NCBI GenBank assembly: GCA_020852835.1
Contig: JADZAC010000037.1
Coordinates: 1-64,000 of the forward strand
Origin: Flavobacteriales bacterium
GTDB taxonomy: Bacteria > Bacteroidota > Bacteroidia > Flavobacteriales_F > PHOS-HE28
Direction of reading: 5' to 3'
DNA: 64,000 bases
Below the pieces are notes generated by a model. It had not been told where the DNA came from. It ran no database searches and saw only the letters and a program-made list of their open reading frames with translations. How positions within the stretch are numbered: the first letter of the stretch is position 1; each line of letters opens with the position of its first letter. This document shows positions 48,801 to 57,993 of the stretch, in pieces. A program made the translations under genes and the position numbers.

Positions 48801-50426
48801 CGCGACAGCGTGTACATCGCGGTGGACAATCCCGGCGGTATCAGTGCGGGGAACGACACCACCGTATGCAACGCCCTAGGCCTGGCGCTGCACGTGGACC
48901 ATGGGATCAACAACCCGCAGATCCAATGGCAACCCGCCAACCTGCTGCTGGGAGCCACCACGGCCAACCCGGTGGTCAACTTCAATGGGACGATGACCTA
49001 CATCGTATCCGTGGGCGGCAACAGCGGCTGCGCATCGTTGGACACGGTGGTGGTCACCGTGTCCTTCCCGCAATTGATCCAATTGGCCGATAGCTCGCTG
49101 TGTGCAGGCGACCTCGCTGTGCTGGACCCGGGCTTCCCCGGATCCCCGAGGCTGTGGAGCACGGGAGATACTACCCAGACAATTACCGTGGGCACGGCGG
49201 GAACCTACACCTGCACGCTCTCCGATCCCTTCGCCGGGTGTACGGTGGACGCCGTGATGCAGATCACCGTGGATCCCTTGCCCTTGGTGGCCTTGGGCCC
49301 GGACACTTCCCTGTGCATTGGTGAAAGCTGGACCATGAACGCAGGCGGACCGGGCACCACCGTGCTGTGGAGCACCGGAGCCATCACACCAACGATAACC
49401 ACCACGGAGAACGGGTTGTACCATGTGGCGGTGACCGACCAAGAGTCCTGTACGGGCAGGGATTCCATTCTGGTGACCTTCGAGCCCGTTCCTGTGATCG
49501 CTTTGTCCGACACGGCGGTATGCGTGAGCGAAACCGTAACGCTGGACGCCGGCAATGCAGGAAGCAGCTACTTGTGGTCACCGACCGGGGAAACCAGCCA
49601 AAGCATCCAGGTGCAGGCCAGCAACGGCACCTACTCGGTAACGGTGGTTACGCCATCATTCTGCAGCAACAGCGCCCAAGCCACCCTGCAGTTCATGCCC
49701 TTCCCGGTGGTTGAACTGGGGCCTGATACGGCGTTGTGCCATTTGGAAAGCTTGGTACTGGACGGAGGCTGTGACACGTGCAGCACATTGTGGAGCACCG
49801 GTGCGGACACGCGCATGATCACGCTCTACGCCACGGAGGCGGTGCATGTAGCCGTGAACAATGGTTACTGCACCACCACGGACAATATCAACGTCACCTT
49901 CAACCCGTTGCCCAACGAGCTGACGGCGCATGAGATCTCGGCGTGCTTTGACTATCCGCCGAACCAGATGGTGCTCGACGGGGAGAACCCGGGCAACACC
50001 TACTTCTGGCATCCCGGCGGCCAAACCAGCCGCACCATTGTGGTGGACCGATACGGCCTGTACACCGTGGACCTTACCACGCCGGAGCACTGCTCCATTT
50101 CGCAAAGCATCCTGGTGAATGAATATTGCATGAGCGTGGTGCACCTGCCCAACTCCTTTACCCCGGAAGGTGACGGCCACAACGATGTGTTCATGCCCGT
50201 AGGCACCAACCTGGCAGAGCTGGAGCTGCTCATCTTCGACAGGTGGGGCAGTGTGATACGCCACGGCTTGGGCGCCGATGCCAAGTGGGACGGTCAGGTG
50301 AACGGCGAACCCTGCCCGATGGGGGTTTACCCGTGGAAACTGCGGTACCGCTATTACGAGGACGCGGGCAGGACGGTACTGGGCGAATGGCAGGAAGCCA
50401 ACGGCCATGTGAGCCTGTTGCGCTGA
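45837..50426 (+). CDS. giant secreted protein with IgGFc-binding-like domain and T9SS type B tail
   Basis: The product has 1529 residues with a signal peptide (about 1-22, ending ANAQ). Residues about 28-430 resemble the IgGFc-binding protein N-terminal domain (GTEFWLGFMENYP, DYRVHCYRG, CDHVYEQMLPSPGWGRRYYLVPW). A long middle of repeated beta-sandwich or PKD/Ig-like units follows, many with a Cys and an LWSTG or YLWSP motif (residues about 1050-1440). The last about 85 residues, from HLPNSFTPEGDGHNDVFMP, form the gliding-motility-associated C-terminal (CHU_C, type B) sorting domain. It is probably a large surface adhesin. It converges with the phosphosugar isomerase gene. Confidence 0.92.
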   Translation: MKWILRYVWIPAFAVWMGRANAQNGIIPTMGTEFWLGFMENYPSGDNQLSLYISSYHNTSGTVSMPLQGYTQNFTVMANTVTTVNLPVSAMHTSSETVDNKAILVQSADTVAVYALNFGSATADAAAIFPIMTLGTDYRVHCYRGLDASLPSEFLVVATKDGTQVEISPRTSTAGGHAANVPFVVDLDSAESYQVKAATATGDLSGSRIRGTDLSGSCRPFAVFGGAVCTNIPSGCVACDHVYEQMLPSPGWGRRYYLVPWVGPSNYTYRVMANTNGTTYTVNGVAQAALNAGQFAEVNMATGAKVIESTVPISVAQYIQGQDCSGNVGDPAMLVLNAIEQRISDISFATVVSTNITSQSIAVVVETASSGQVVLDGATMAASAFTPFVADPTFSHATFALNQGSHTISCPTGLTGYVYGVGSNYETYAYSAGSFSPLPPITVDSVFCGVDSTGMLTLVAESGMNNPWWALLSAPDDTLHTGQTYTFAPQGSDVYVVTGTEFLSACTQQYFYSVEVEAPPVLTVSASATNICAYEEVQLAVGVQPAGTYLYNWWPDPPLSSGTIPDPVATPAQSGWFHVSVSSLSGCSVAADSIYISVTPGNVLRYEAEVDDAQICIGDTAQLSVRVYRIIAADTLDTVLAPGLWGTISGGAIGNACGAISGSALYFNGAAPLRQAQTVDLDVSAGGVVRFNIKLGSGAAPCEAVDAGENVLVQYSTNGGGSWTTFSTCYAYQYVNWTQVELDIPTAAATASTRFRWAQPVFGGVGQDNWSLDNVAVGVESTTDLDFAWTPGGSLADPTASATSAWPSTTGWYHVGSLDNTTGCAYADSLYLTVGQQFTLAMTPDTAICDVAGIQLQAVPSSGTGVAYTWSPNVNISSVVAASPVVTPTTTTTYTVVATSAEGCEATGDVEITVATLLNLVATVSDDDICVGETVTLNAAVANAPNIAYLWSPAAGLSSTTVQNPTGQPLQNTWYRVEATDTLSGCVLRDSVYIAVDNPGGISAGNDTTVCNALGLALHVDHGINNPQIQWQPANLLLGATTANPVVNFNGTMTYIVSVGGNSGCASLDTVVVTVSFPQLIQLADSSLCAGDLAVLDPGFPGSPRLWSTGDTTQTITVGTAGTYTCTLSDPFAGCTVDAVMQITVDPLPLVALGPDTSLCIGESWTMNAGGPGTTVLWSTGAITPTITTTENGLYHVAVTDQESCTGRDSILVTFEPVPVIALSDTAVCVSETVTLDAGNAGSSYLWSPTGETSQSIQVQASNGTYSVTVVTPSFCSNSAQATLQFMPFPVVELGPDTALCHLESLVLDGGCDTCSTLWSTGADTRMITLYATEAVHVAVNNGYCTTTDNINVTFNPLPNELTAHEISACFDYPPNQMVLDGENPGNTYFWHPGGQTSRTIVVDRYGLYTVDLTTPEHCSISQSILVNEYCMSVVHLPNSFTPEGDGHNDVFMPVGTNLAELELLIFDRWGSVIRHGLGADAKWDGQVNGEPCPMGVYPWKLRYRYYEDAGRTVLGEWQEANGHVSLLR

Positions 50427-50488
50427 GCTGCCTCCTTGCGGACTGGAAACGGGACGATGACGCCGGACAGGACCCGGGTCAGGGGCCG

Positions 50489-51475
50489 CTACTTCACCCC
50501 CGCCAACTTTTCCTTGAGCATGTTGATCACCCCGATCTCGATGGCGTCCACGCCCTTCAATTCCGCAAGGAACCAACTGGCCCAATCACCCAGGTGCACC
50601 AAGTAGATCTGCCGTCCCAAGTGGTCGTCTCCCTGGCTCCATACCTCGTGGATGTGGGGGGTGTGCTTGGCAAAGACCTCCTTGTTGATCTCCATGCGCA
50701 CCTGGCTGCGCGCATGGTCGTCCTTGTGGCGGAAGATCACCACGGACAAGCTGTTGTCGCCGCCGGCCCAGCCCACCAGTTCGTTGTGGTTCATTTCGGG
50801 GATGGCGTGGTGCCAGCACAGCTCCTTGCTGTTTTCATTGACTTGCTGGCGGAACCGGATGCTTACGGCTTCGGTGGCGGCCTCACTGTAAATAATGGTG
50901 CGCTTGCCGTGCAACTTGCCTGCCAGGTCCTTGCCGATGGCCTTGATGGCATCTTGATCGGCCTTGAGCTTGAGCGCGGCCTTGCCGATGGAAGCTTCAA
51001 AATCGCTGCGAATGATGCCGAAGTGCTTGAGGATGAAGAACTGCTGGGTAAGCGAGTAGGCCAGCATGGTGCGGGGCGGGTTGCCGCCGGGTATCACGAT
51101 GTGGTCCAAGCTCTTGGCCTTGGCCGTTTCCAGCATGGCACCGCCGCTGGTGATGCACACCACGCGGGCACCATTGGCCAGGGCCTGTTCCATGGCGGCG
51201 AGGGTTTCCTCCGTGTTCCCGCTGTAGCTGCAGGCGATCACCAAGCTGCCTTTGCCCACGTAGGCGGGTAAGTAGTAGTTGCTGAACACCTCAATGGGGC
51301 AGCTGGCTTCCCGTGCCACGGCTTGCGAGGCGATGCGCCCGCCGATACCTGAGCCCCCCAAGCCGGTGATCACCACGTTGGCATACGCGGCGTCCGGGGC
51401 CTTGAGCTTGGCGTTACGGCCGATGGAAAGTGCTTCAAGCAAATGGTCGGGGAAGTCCTTGATGAGGTCGTACAT
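50489..51475 (-). CDS. bifunctional phosphoglucose/phosphomannose isomerase
   Basis: The product has 328 residues with two SIS domains, of the small bifunctional PGI/PMI type that interconverts fructose-6-phosphate with glucose- or mannose-6-phosphate. Signatures: VITGLGGSGIGGRIASQ, ACSYSGNTEETLAAME, and ENSKELCWHHAIPEMNHNEL with the catalytic Glu and His. ATG 51475 is preferred to an upstream ATG because MYDLIKDFPDHLLEAL starts the family domain. A TATTTTG sequence lies about 35 bp upstream. It links to supply of sugar nucleotides for surface polymers. Confidence 0.9.
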   Translation of the reverse strand: MYDLIKDFPDHLLEALSIGRNAKLKAPDAAYANVVITGLGGSGIGGRIASQAVAREASCPIEVFSNYYLPAYVGKGSLVIACSYSGNTEETLAAMEQALANGARVVCITSGGAMLETAKAKSLDHIVIPGGNPPRTMLAYSLTQQFFILKHFGIIRSDFEASIGKAALKLKADQDAIKAIGKDLAGKLHGKRTIIYSEAATEAVSIRFRQQVNENSKELCWHHAIPEMNHNELVGWAGGDNSLSVVIFRHKDDHARSQVRMEINKEVFAKHTPHIHEVWSQGDDHLGRQIYLVHLGDWASWFLAELKGVDAIEIGVINMLKEKLAGVK

Positions 51476-51565
51476 GGGGTGGTAAGGGGTAGTTGCGGGA
51501 GGCACTGGCGCAAAATAGGCACCTCCTACGCGGAAGAGCGGCACAGGGTTAAGGGAAACCGCTTG

Positions 51566-53362
51566 TTACGGCTGGCCTTCAATGGTGCATGCACCTGCCG
51601 GGGCGAGGTCTTTCAGTTCCTTCATCTTCAGGAACACCTCGTTGACCTGCTTGGTGATGCTGGTGCCCGCGTTGAGGGCGCCCACTTTTTCGAACCAGCA
51701 TTTGGCCATGGCCGGGTCCTTGGCGTCGGCGCTGTACAGGAAGTAGAGGCCCATGTAATTGTAGGCTTCCTCCAGGTCGGCTTTGCGGCTTTGCTGTTCT
51801 TCGGGCTTCATCTTGCGGATCACCTCCTCATAGAAGGGCTTGGCCGTCCAGGATTTCACATCGGCTGTGTCCATGCCGGCATGGGCGCGGGCGCGATACA
51901 GGTAACCTTGGTAGATGTTGGGCTGTTTGCTGATGTACATGGCCCAAGCGCTGTCGGCCGTGCTGAACAGCCCCGCCCTGTTGGCCATGGAGCCCAGGTA
52001 GTACCAATCATTCACCTCGGCACGCCCGTCCTTGACCTTTTCGCGCATGGCGGCAACAGCCTTTCCGTAGGCCTTGGCATCGGTGAAGGCCTTGGCGGCC
52101 TCCAGGAAGAGGTAGTCCTTGGCGGGATCCATGCGGGCCGCCATCAGGTAGGTGGCGCCGGCAAGGGAATCGTACGGGGTGAGCTTGAAGCTAAGGGTGG
52201 TTGAACCGTCAGGATTTTGCGTTTGCCCGGTGAGCGTGGTTTTGTTGCCGTCCACGATGGCCGTGCCATTCACGATCTTGATGGGGGGATTTTTTTCTTG
52301 CTCCCGGGCCAGGCCTTGATAGATCTTGGCCTTGTACTCGTAGTCAACGCTGATCACCTTGGCCTTGGGTTGCTGGGTGAAATAGGCTTGCAGGGCGGTA
52401 TCCGCCGCTTGGAAACGGCCTTGTTCGGCAAAGTCGAAGGCTTTGAGGCGTTTGAGGGTCATGTTCTTCACCCCCTCGCGCTCCAAGGCTTGGATCTCTT
52501 GGAGGCTCTCGTCGTATTTCTTCACCAGGAAGAGGAACTGGGCGTTGCGCACGCGTGCGCTGGTGTTGCCCACGTTGAGTTCCAAGTATTTGCGCATGTC
52601 GGTAGTGGCCTTGTCGAAGTCGCGGGCCATGAAATAGGCTTCGGCGCGGCCGCGGTAGGCCGGGGCAAAGCCGGGTTCCAGGGCGATGGCCTTGGTATAT
52701 TCCTCCACCGAGCCGGTGAAGTTCTTGGCCCGGTAGTACATAAAGGCCTTGCGCGCCACGGGTTTGGCGCTCAACGGCTCCAGGTCCATGGCCAGTTTGT
52801 AGTTCTCCAGCGGGGCCGATCCGTCGCGCGGGTTCTGGTCGAAGAGGGCATCGCCTTTGATGATGTATGCCTCGGCATCCTTCGGGTAGAGGTCGATGGC
52901 TTTTTGCAGCAGGGCCAATGCGGCGGCAAAGTCAGGTTGTTTGCCGGCGAGCAGGCCTTCGGCCACCTCGCGGTAGGAACTGGCGACCTGCTGCTTGCTG
53001 TACTTGTTGGTCTTGAGGGTGGCCACCTCGGTGGCCTTGTCGAACTCGGCTTGCGCCTCGGCGGCATGACCCTCATCGCGCAGCACCTTTCCCAAGCCGG
53101 CGTAGTTGAGCGGGTAGTTCGGGTTCACTTCAATGCCATGCCGGAAGGCCAAGGCGGCGCTGTCGTTGCGCCCGTCGGCAAAGTAGTTTTCGCCCATGTA
53201 GAACCAGGCCTCGCCGCTTTTAGGATTGGCTTTCACGATGGCCATGAAGGCGGACGTGGCTTTTTCGAACTGTTCCTGTTCGGTGAGCTTGATGGCCTCG
53301 GGAAGTTGCGCGAAAGCCGCAACGGTGGCACAGGAGAGGCCGATGGAAAGGAGGTGTTTCAT
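51566..53362 (-). CDS. periplasmic tetratricopeptide repeat protein
   Basis: The product is a 598-residue exported protein starting with a signal peptide (MKHLLSIGLSCATVAAFAQ). Most of the length is TPR helices, with recognisable units such as GEAWFYMGENYFADGRNDSAALAFRHGIEVNP and AYRGRAEAYFMARDFDKATTDMRKYLELN. It is the last gene of a minus-strand run of TonB-like, small membrane protein, PstS-like and TPR genes. In Bacteroidota this TPR protein usually ends an exbB-exbD-exbD-tonB-pstS-TPR operon. A scaffold role in the envelope is inferred. Confidence 0.9.
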   Translation of the reverse strand: MKHLLSIGLSCATVAAFAQLPEAIKLTEQEQFEKATSAFMAIVKANPKSGEAWFYMGENYFADGRNDSAALAFRHGIEVNPNYPLNYAGLGKVLRDEGHAAEAQAEFDKATEVATLKTNKYSKQQVASSYREVAEGLLAGKQPDFAAALALLQKAIDLYPKDAEAYIIKGDALFDQNPRDGSAPLENYKLAMDLEPLSAKPVARKAFMYYRAKNFTGSVEEYTKAIALEPGFAPAYRGRAEAYFMARDFDKATTDMRKYLELNVGNTSARVRNAQFLFLVKKYDESLQEIQALEREGVKNMTLKRLKAFDFAEQGRFQAADTALQAYFTQQPKAKVISVDYEYKAKIYQGLAREQEKNPPIKIVNGTAIVDGNKTTLTGQTQNPDGSTTLSFKLTPYDSLAGATYLMAARMDPAKDYLFLEAAKAFTDAKAYGKAVAAMREKVKDGRAEVNDWYYLGSMANRAGLFSTADSAWAMYISKQPNIYQGYLYRARAHAGMDTADVKSWTAKPFYEEVIRKMKPEEQQSRKADLEEAYNYMGLYFLYSADAKDPAMAKCWFEKVGALNAGTSITKQVNEVFLKMKELKDLAPAGACTIEGQP

Positions 53363-53375
53363 GCCTTGTAGATTG

Positions 53376-54329
53376 CTATTGGTGCACGATCTGGATATTG
53401 CGTTCGGGCACCCTGATCGGGACCAATCCCAGCTTGAGGATGATGCGTTGACCTTTGATGTTGGCAACAAAGGAAACAAAACCGGTGCCAAGACCGCTCT
53501 TTCCTTCGGTAAGCACCATGCGCACAGTGCGTGGGAGCGGGTATGAGCCGTCGCCGATGGTGGTTTGGTTCAGGGATACGGGCGGATCGGCGGCGGTGCG
53601 TGCAATGGGCAACAAGCGCACCTGGTCGCGCAATCCCCGCATGGCGGGGTCGTCCAGGTCGCTGATGGCCTCGAAGGGCAGGAAGCCGATGACCCGATCG
53701 TTCCGGGCGGCCTGGTGCACCACCGCAGCGGCATCGGGGAGCGCCTGTGCCCGCAGTTTTGCCATGCCGAGCGTATCCATCAGTTGGCGTGCCACTCCGC
53801 TGCCGCTACCGGCAAAGAGGGCCGTAAGGCTGTCCCATCGGGGAATCTGCTCTGCATCCGTGGTAACCTGCAAGGTACCGACCTTCCCCAGCAGGGCGGC
53901 CACCTGGTCCAGACGGAGGTGTTGCAGCGGGCTATTCTTGTTCACCACCAGGGCAATGCCTGAGCGGTAGGCCGGCACCATGGGCGCGGAAATGTTGCGT
54001 TTGTTGAAATAGGCCTGCTGCGCACCGCCGGGCTCCACGGCGGTCACCACGCAGCGCACGGAATCGTTGAGCATGGCTTGGAGCATTTCCGCTTCATGCA
54101 GGTACCGCACGCGGATGTCTGCCTTGGGGTAGAAATCGCTGAAGACAAGCAGTTCCTTTTCCACCACGGGCCTGCAATCGGCATCGGCCAAGATCAGGAT
54201 GCTGCCGGAGGTGGGCGTATCATCGCGGGCGGGGTCGGGCGCAGAGCAGGTGCAACCGCCCAGCAGCAGCAGGCAGGCCAAAAGCAGGCTATGGGCGGTG
54301 TTATTCACCTTGGTGGCGCTTTGGTGCAT
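53376..54329 (-). CDS. PstS-like phosphate/substrate-binding lipoprotein
   Basis: The product is a 317-residue periplasmic-binding-protein-like lipoprotein. The signal segment LLLACLLLLGGC gives a lipobox with the lipidated Cys at residue 26. ILILADADCRPVVEKELLVFS and the GSGSGVARQLM loop resemble PstS/SBP type 2 proteins; anion binding is uncertain. No ABC transporter genes are nearby, so uptake by a Pst transporter is not indicated here. ATG 54329 overlaps the small upstream gene by 29 bp; GTG 54308 is an alternative start. The TPR gene follows 13 bp later. Confidence 0.85.
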   Translation of the reverse strand: MHQSATKVNNTAHSLLLACLLLLGGCTCSAPDPARDDTPTSGSILILADADCRPVVEKELLVFSDFYPKADIRVRYLHEAEMLQAMLNDSVRCVVTAVEPGGAQQAYFNKRNISAPMVPAYRSGIALVVNKNSPLQHLRLDQVAALLGKVGTLQVTTDAEQIPRWDSLTALFAGSGSGVARQLMDTLGMAKLRAQALPDAAAVVHQAARNDRVIGFLPFEAISDLDDPAMRGLRDQVRLLPIARTAADPPVSLNQTTIGDGSYPLPRTVRMVLTEGKSGLGTGFVSFVANIKGQRIILKLGLVPIRVPERNIQIVHQ

Positions 54330-54492
54330 ACTTGCGTTTCCACATGGCCGCCCGGAGCAGGCCGTAACCGATCAGCACAATGCCCAAGGGTGCTCGAAAG
54401 CGCGTGATCTGCGGCAGAAACCCTTGGGCCAGGAGCACCGAGGCGCCCACGCCGATGTAGGCCAGGCCCATGACCAAGGCGAAGTATTTCAT
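54301..54492 (-). CDS. small two-helix membrane protein
   Basis: The product has 63 residues with two hydrophobic helices (about 3-22 and 33-49) and a basic tail (MWKRKYAPKRHQGE). I recognise no family. It starts 9 bp after the TonB-like gene stop and overlaps the PstS-like gene, so it belongs to this operon. Its short size, clear membrane pattern and tight packing support a real gene. Confidence 0.72.
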   Translation of the reverse strand: MKYFALVMGLAYIGVGASVLLAQGFLPQITRFRAPLGIVLIGYGLLRAAMWKRKYAPKRHQGE

Positions 54493-54501
54493 GCCGCAAA
54501 G

Positions 54502-55359
54502 CTACCGGGTCTCGCAACGGATCGGCAAGGTCAGGCGGCAGCGCACCGGGTGGCCGTTCATGCGCCCCGGGCTCCAGGGCGGCATGCGCCGCACCGCCCG
54601 CTCGGCGGCCTCTTTCAGGGTTTTGGTTTTTCCCTTCACGGCCTGTACTTGCCGCACAGCCCCGTCCTGCATCACGGTGAACTGCACAAATACCGTTTCC
54701 CTGCCCGGGGGGCCGGACGGCAGCAGGAGGTTATCCTGCATCCACGCTTGCAAGGCGGCTTCCCCACCGGGGAAAGCGGGCAGTTCCTGCAGGTCCGCGC
54801 CGTTCCAAACGCTGTCGATGCCGGCCAGGAGCCCTGTCCCTTGGGGGGAGCCGGCCTGCCCACCGCCGGTGCCGATCGCAGCGCCGCTACTGCTGGTGCC
54901 CTGCCCGTGGGCGTATTGGGCCGTGTCCTTCAAAGGGACCTTCGGGGGCACCATGCTGTCCACGGCTTCTACGGGGCGCTCTTCCGCCAGCGGTTTGCGG
55001 ATCGGTGGTGCTACGGCACCGGCGGCCGGTCGTGGCTTGGGCGCCAACGGCACCACGTAGGTGCGTTCCAGGTCCACGTCCACCACCGTACCGGTCGTTG
55101 GTGGTGGAGCGATGGATGGCCCTGTGAAGGCGAGCTTGGCAAGGGTAATGGCCACAGCCATCAGGCCGAACGTGGTGATGATGGCCAACAGCAACCGGTG
55201 GCCATAGTCCCGGCGCAAGGGGTAGGCGCCGTAGGCCTGGTTGCGGCCCTGGAAGACGAGGGCGTTGCGTTCCATCCGGGTTTCGTCGCTCCAGGAGCGT
55301 ATACTGCCCAAGGCCAGGCAGGCCAGGGTGAAGAGGGCCAATAAAGCTGCGGTGATCAT
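54502..55359 (-). CDS. TonB family protein (second copy)
   Basis: The product has 285 residues with two N-terminal hydrophobic helices around RNQAYGAYPLRRDYGHRLLLAI, which matches the layout of the TonB at 17907-18755 (RNKAYGAYELRTDYTRRL). A Pro/Ala-rich linker and a C-terminal TonB-type domain (ETVFVQFTVMQDGAVRQVQAV to VRCRLTLPIRCETR) follow. No exbB/exbD is adjacent. It probably uses the ExbB/D complex encoded at 18.8-21.0 kb or another one. First gene of the tonB-like, small membrane protein, PstS-like, TPR run. Confidence 0.87.
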   Translation of the reverse strand: MITAALLALFTLACLALGSIRSWSDETRMERNALVFQGRNQAYGAYPLRRDYGHRLLLAIITTFGLMAVAITLAKLAFTGPSIAPPPTTGTVVDVDLERTYVVPLAPKPRPAAGAVAPPIRKPLAEERPVEAVDSMVPPKVPLKDTAQYAHGQGTSSSGAAIGTGGGQAGSPQGTGLLAGIDSVWNGADLQELPAFPGGEAALQAWMQDNLLLPSGPPGRETVFVQFTVMQDGAVRQVQAVKGKTKTLKEAAERAVRRMPPWSPGRMNGHPVRCRLTLPIRCETR

Positions 55360-55491
55360 GTTGCAGGGGGATCAATGGCAGGAAGTGCCGTTTCATGCCT
55401 GTACAACCGGGAACGGGTGCGGTTCATTGCACCGATCCCGGGCGGGCACCACCGTTGCCGGATCTCTTTTGCAGTACCGGTTGAAACGGCC

Positions 55492-57291
55492 TTATTGGCC
55501 GGGAACCGCGAACACCCGCATGCGGCCGGAGAAGCCGAACCGTTGGCGATGGGCATTCCAGAAGTACACCACCAGGCGGTTGGCATCGGGCGGTACGGCG
55601 GGGATCAAGCGCACCGTATGCAGGCTGTCGTCCCGCGCGGGGTTGCGCATGAAGGGAACGATGACATCCTCATAGAACCGTTGGGAGGTGTCGGCATTGA
55701 CCTCCACAGCGAGGGCACCGGTCATGATGCCTTGGCCTGGAGGCACCGCCAGGTCGAGCTGCACCAGGTAGCGCAGGCCTCGGAGCGGTGCCACTGCGGG
55801 GTGCCAGAGCTCCATGAACTCGTTGGTGGAAGGCTCGGCGGCGACCAGGGTGTCCAACAGCAAGGTGCCGGCCAGAAAGGGCTCGCGGGCATACAAGGCC
55901 ACATGGCCGCCCGGGGCTTCTTCCACCAGGCGATAACCCGTTGGTGCCACGGCACGCCCCGGCTCCAGGAGCAGGAGGTCCTGGCCTCCGTTGGGGTAAT
56001 TGGTGGTGCCGGAAGGGTTCAAGGCCAGTCCGTGTTGGCGCAACCCGAACGCCCAAACTCCCTGTTCCATGCGGTAGGAGCCGATGGTGAGCAGGCGTGG
56101 CGATGCCTGCTGCAAGGAAGCTGCGGCGTTAAAGATCGAGCTGGGCAGTGCTTCCCAGGGCCAATAGCTGGTGCGTTGGAGGTTGGCCGTGGCCAAGGTG
56201 CGCAAGGGGAAGGCCAACAAGAGCAGGGCGAGCCATTTGGCTTGGGGCTGCTGTACGGCCCAGCGGTCCAGGGCGAATAGGGCCATCAGCACGAAGAGGG
56301 GCACCCACTGCAGGGCGGTACGATCCTCCGGGTAGAGCGTGCCGTTCCAGGCGAAGAGCACCATTCGCCCCAGCACATCGGCCCAGAGCAGGCCGGAGCA
56401 CAGGATCAAGGCCGTTGTGGCGAAAGACCATGGTTTGCGGCGTGTGCGCCAAGCAGCCCAAGCGGCCCAAGTGGCGGCGAGCATGGCCGCCAGCACGAGC
56501 CAGCGCGCAGGCAAGGCGGCATCGCCGAACATGGCTTTGAGCAGGGAGGGGAGGGTGCCGCTGAAGACGCCGTTCCTGAGCCCGTAGTACAAGCTTCCGT
56601 GATCGGCGAGCTCGTGCAGCCAAGCGGCGGTGAAAGCCCACGGTGCCAAGCCCAGCAGGAACCAGAGCAGGAAGCGGCGGCCGCGCTGCGCCGGCGGCGG
56701 CGTGCGTCTCCACAGGGTAAGCAGCAGCACGGCGAGCACGGCGGCCCACAGGGTGAGCAGGCTCAACCCGCTGAAGGTGGCACAAGCCGCAGCGATGAGC
56801 GTCAGGATAAGGGATCGGGGGGTACGTTTCTCAAGCCAGGTGCACAGTTCGTACAGCGCCATGGACCAGCAGGCGGCGGAAAGGCCGTAGCCGCGGAACA
56901 GGGAAAAGAAGTCCAGCAGAAAGGGCATGCCCAGCAGCGCGGCCCACAGGCCGTAACGCACCAGTGGAGTGCGGAGCTGCAGGCCCCAGCGCCAGGCATA
57001 GGCGGCATAGAGGATGAAGGCCAGCACGCTGGGCAGCCGCAAAGCCCATAAATGGAAGCCGAACAGCTTCCAGGCCAACCAGCCCAGCCCGGTGCTGAGC
57101 AGGTGGTTTCCTGCATCCCATCCTCCGCGGAAGGGCAGGAAATCCTTGGTCTCCACGAAATAGAAGAAGACCATGGCCTCATCGTGGATCGCGGGCACCA
57201 GTACCGCCCGCAGGGCGATATAGGCGAAAACGGCGGCGGCAAATGCCCCGAAGCCCAGGCGTTCCCAACGGGCAGCGGGCGCTACAACCAT
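55492..57291 (-). CDS. GT-C-like membrane protein (glycosyltransferase 39-like)
   Basis: The product has 599 residues with about ten or eleven membrane helices in the first 400 and a soluble C-terminal part of about 190. The pattern near the first periplasmic loop (VPAIHDEAMVFFYFV) contains an Asp-Glu pair as found in GT-C transferases that use lipid-linked sugars, and LLSTGLGWLAWKLFGFHLWALRLPSVL is typical of the PMT/ArnT-like group. The acceptor is unknown. It starts 3 bp after the CoA-transferase gene stop, and probably shares its transcript. Confidence 0.7.
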   Translation of the reverse strand: MVVAPAARWERLGFGAFAAAVFAYIALRAVLVPAIHDEAMVFFYFVETKDFLPFRGGWDAGNHLLSTGLGWLAWKLFGFHLWALRLPSVLAFILYAAYAWRWGLQLRTPLVRYGLWAALLGMPFLLDFFSLFRGYGLSAACWSMALYELCTWLEKRTPRSLILTLIAAACATFSGLSLLTLWAAVLAVLLLTLWRRTPPPAQRGRRFLLWFLLGLAPWAFTAAWLHELADHGSLYYGLRNGVFSGTLPSLLKAMFGDAALPARWLVLAAMLAATWAAWAAWRTRRKPWSFATTALILCSGLLWADVLGRMVLFAWNGTLYPEDRTALQWVPLFVLMALFALDRWAVQQPQAKWLALLLLAFPLRTLATANLQRTSYWPWEALPSSIFNAAASLQQASPRLLTIGSYRMEQGVWAFGLRQHGLALNPSGTTNYPNGGQDLLLLEPGRAVAPTGYRLVEEAPGGHVALYAREPFLAGTLLLDTLVAAEPSTNEFMELWHPAVAPLRGLRYLVQLDLAVPPGQGIMTGALAVEVNADTSQRFYEDVIVPFMRNPARDDSLHTVRLIPAVPPDANRLVVYFWNAHRQRFGFSGRMRVFAVPGQ

Positions 57292-57294
57292 GGC

Positions 57295-57993
57295 TCAGGC
57301 GCGTTGGCGCACGGTGCGCTGCTCAATGCGCTTCTCGTAGTTCTTGCCTTGGAAGATGCGGTGCACGAAGATGCCCGGCGTGTGCACTTGGTCGGGGTCG
57401 ATCTCGCCGGGCTGCACCAGGTGCTCCACCTCGGCAATGGTGATGTGGCCGGCCATGGCCATCATGGGGTTGAAGTTGCGGGCGGTGTGGCGGTACACCA
57501 AGTTGCCAAGGGTATCGCCCTTCCAGGCTTTGATCAAGCTGAAATCGGCGCGCAACCAGTGCTCCATGACGTACATCTTGCCGTCGAACTCGCGTGTTTC
57601 CTTGCCTTCGGCCACCTCGGTACCATAGCCGGCGGGCGTGAAGAATGCGGGGATGCCCGCGCCGCCTGCCCGGCAGCGTTCGGCCAGAGTGCCTTGCGGC
57701 ACCAGGTCCACCTCCAGCTCACCGGCCAGGAGCTGGCGCTCGAATTCCGCATTTTCGCCCACATAGCTGGCGATCATCTTCTTGATCTGTCGGGTCTTCA
57801 GTAATAGGCCCAGGCCGAAGTCGTCCACGCCGGCATTGTTGCTGATGCAGGTGAGCCCCTTGGCGCCGTTGCGCACCAAGGCGGCGATGAGGTTCTCCGG
57901 GATGCCGCACAGCCCGAAGCCGCCTACCATCAGGGTCATGCCGTCCTGCAGCCCGGCCAGCGCCGCGTCGGCATCTTTCACTTGTTTGTTCAT
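57295..57993 (-). CDS. 3-oxoacid CoA-transferase, alpha subunit
   Basis: The product is a 232-residue CoA-transferase subunit A (ScoA/AtoD-like), which moves CoA between succinate or acetate and 3-oxo acids. Signatures: [31 protein letters not shown] and [31 protein letters not shown]. The beta subunit, which holds the catalytic Glu, is normally adjacent but is absent on either side here; the neighbours are a membrane protein and nuoN. The enzyme needs a partner encoded elsewhere, or the pair has been split. Confidence 0.93.
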   Translation of the reverse strand: MNKQVKDADAALAGLQDGMTLMVGGFGLCGIPENLIAALVRNGAKGLTCISNNAGVDDFGLGLLLKTRQIKKMIASYVGENAEFERQLLAGELEVDLVPQGTLAERCRAGGAGIPAFFTPAGYGTEVAEGKETREFDGKMYVMEHWLRADFSLIKAWKGDTLGNLVYRHTARNFNPMMAMAGHITIAEVEHLVQPGEIDPDQVHTPGIFVHRIFQGKNYEKRIEQRTVRQRA

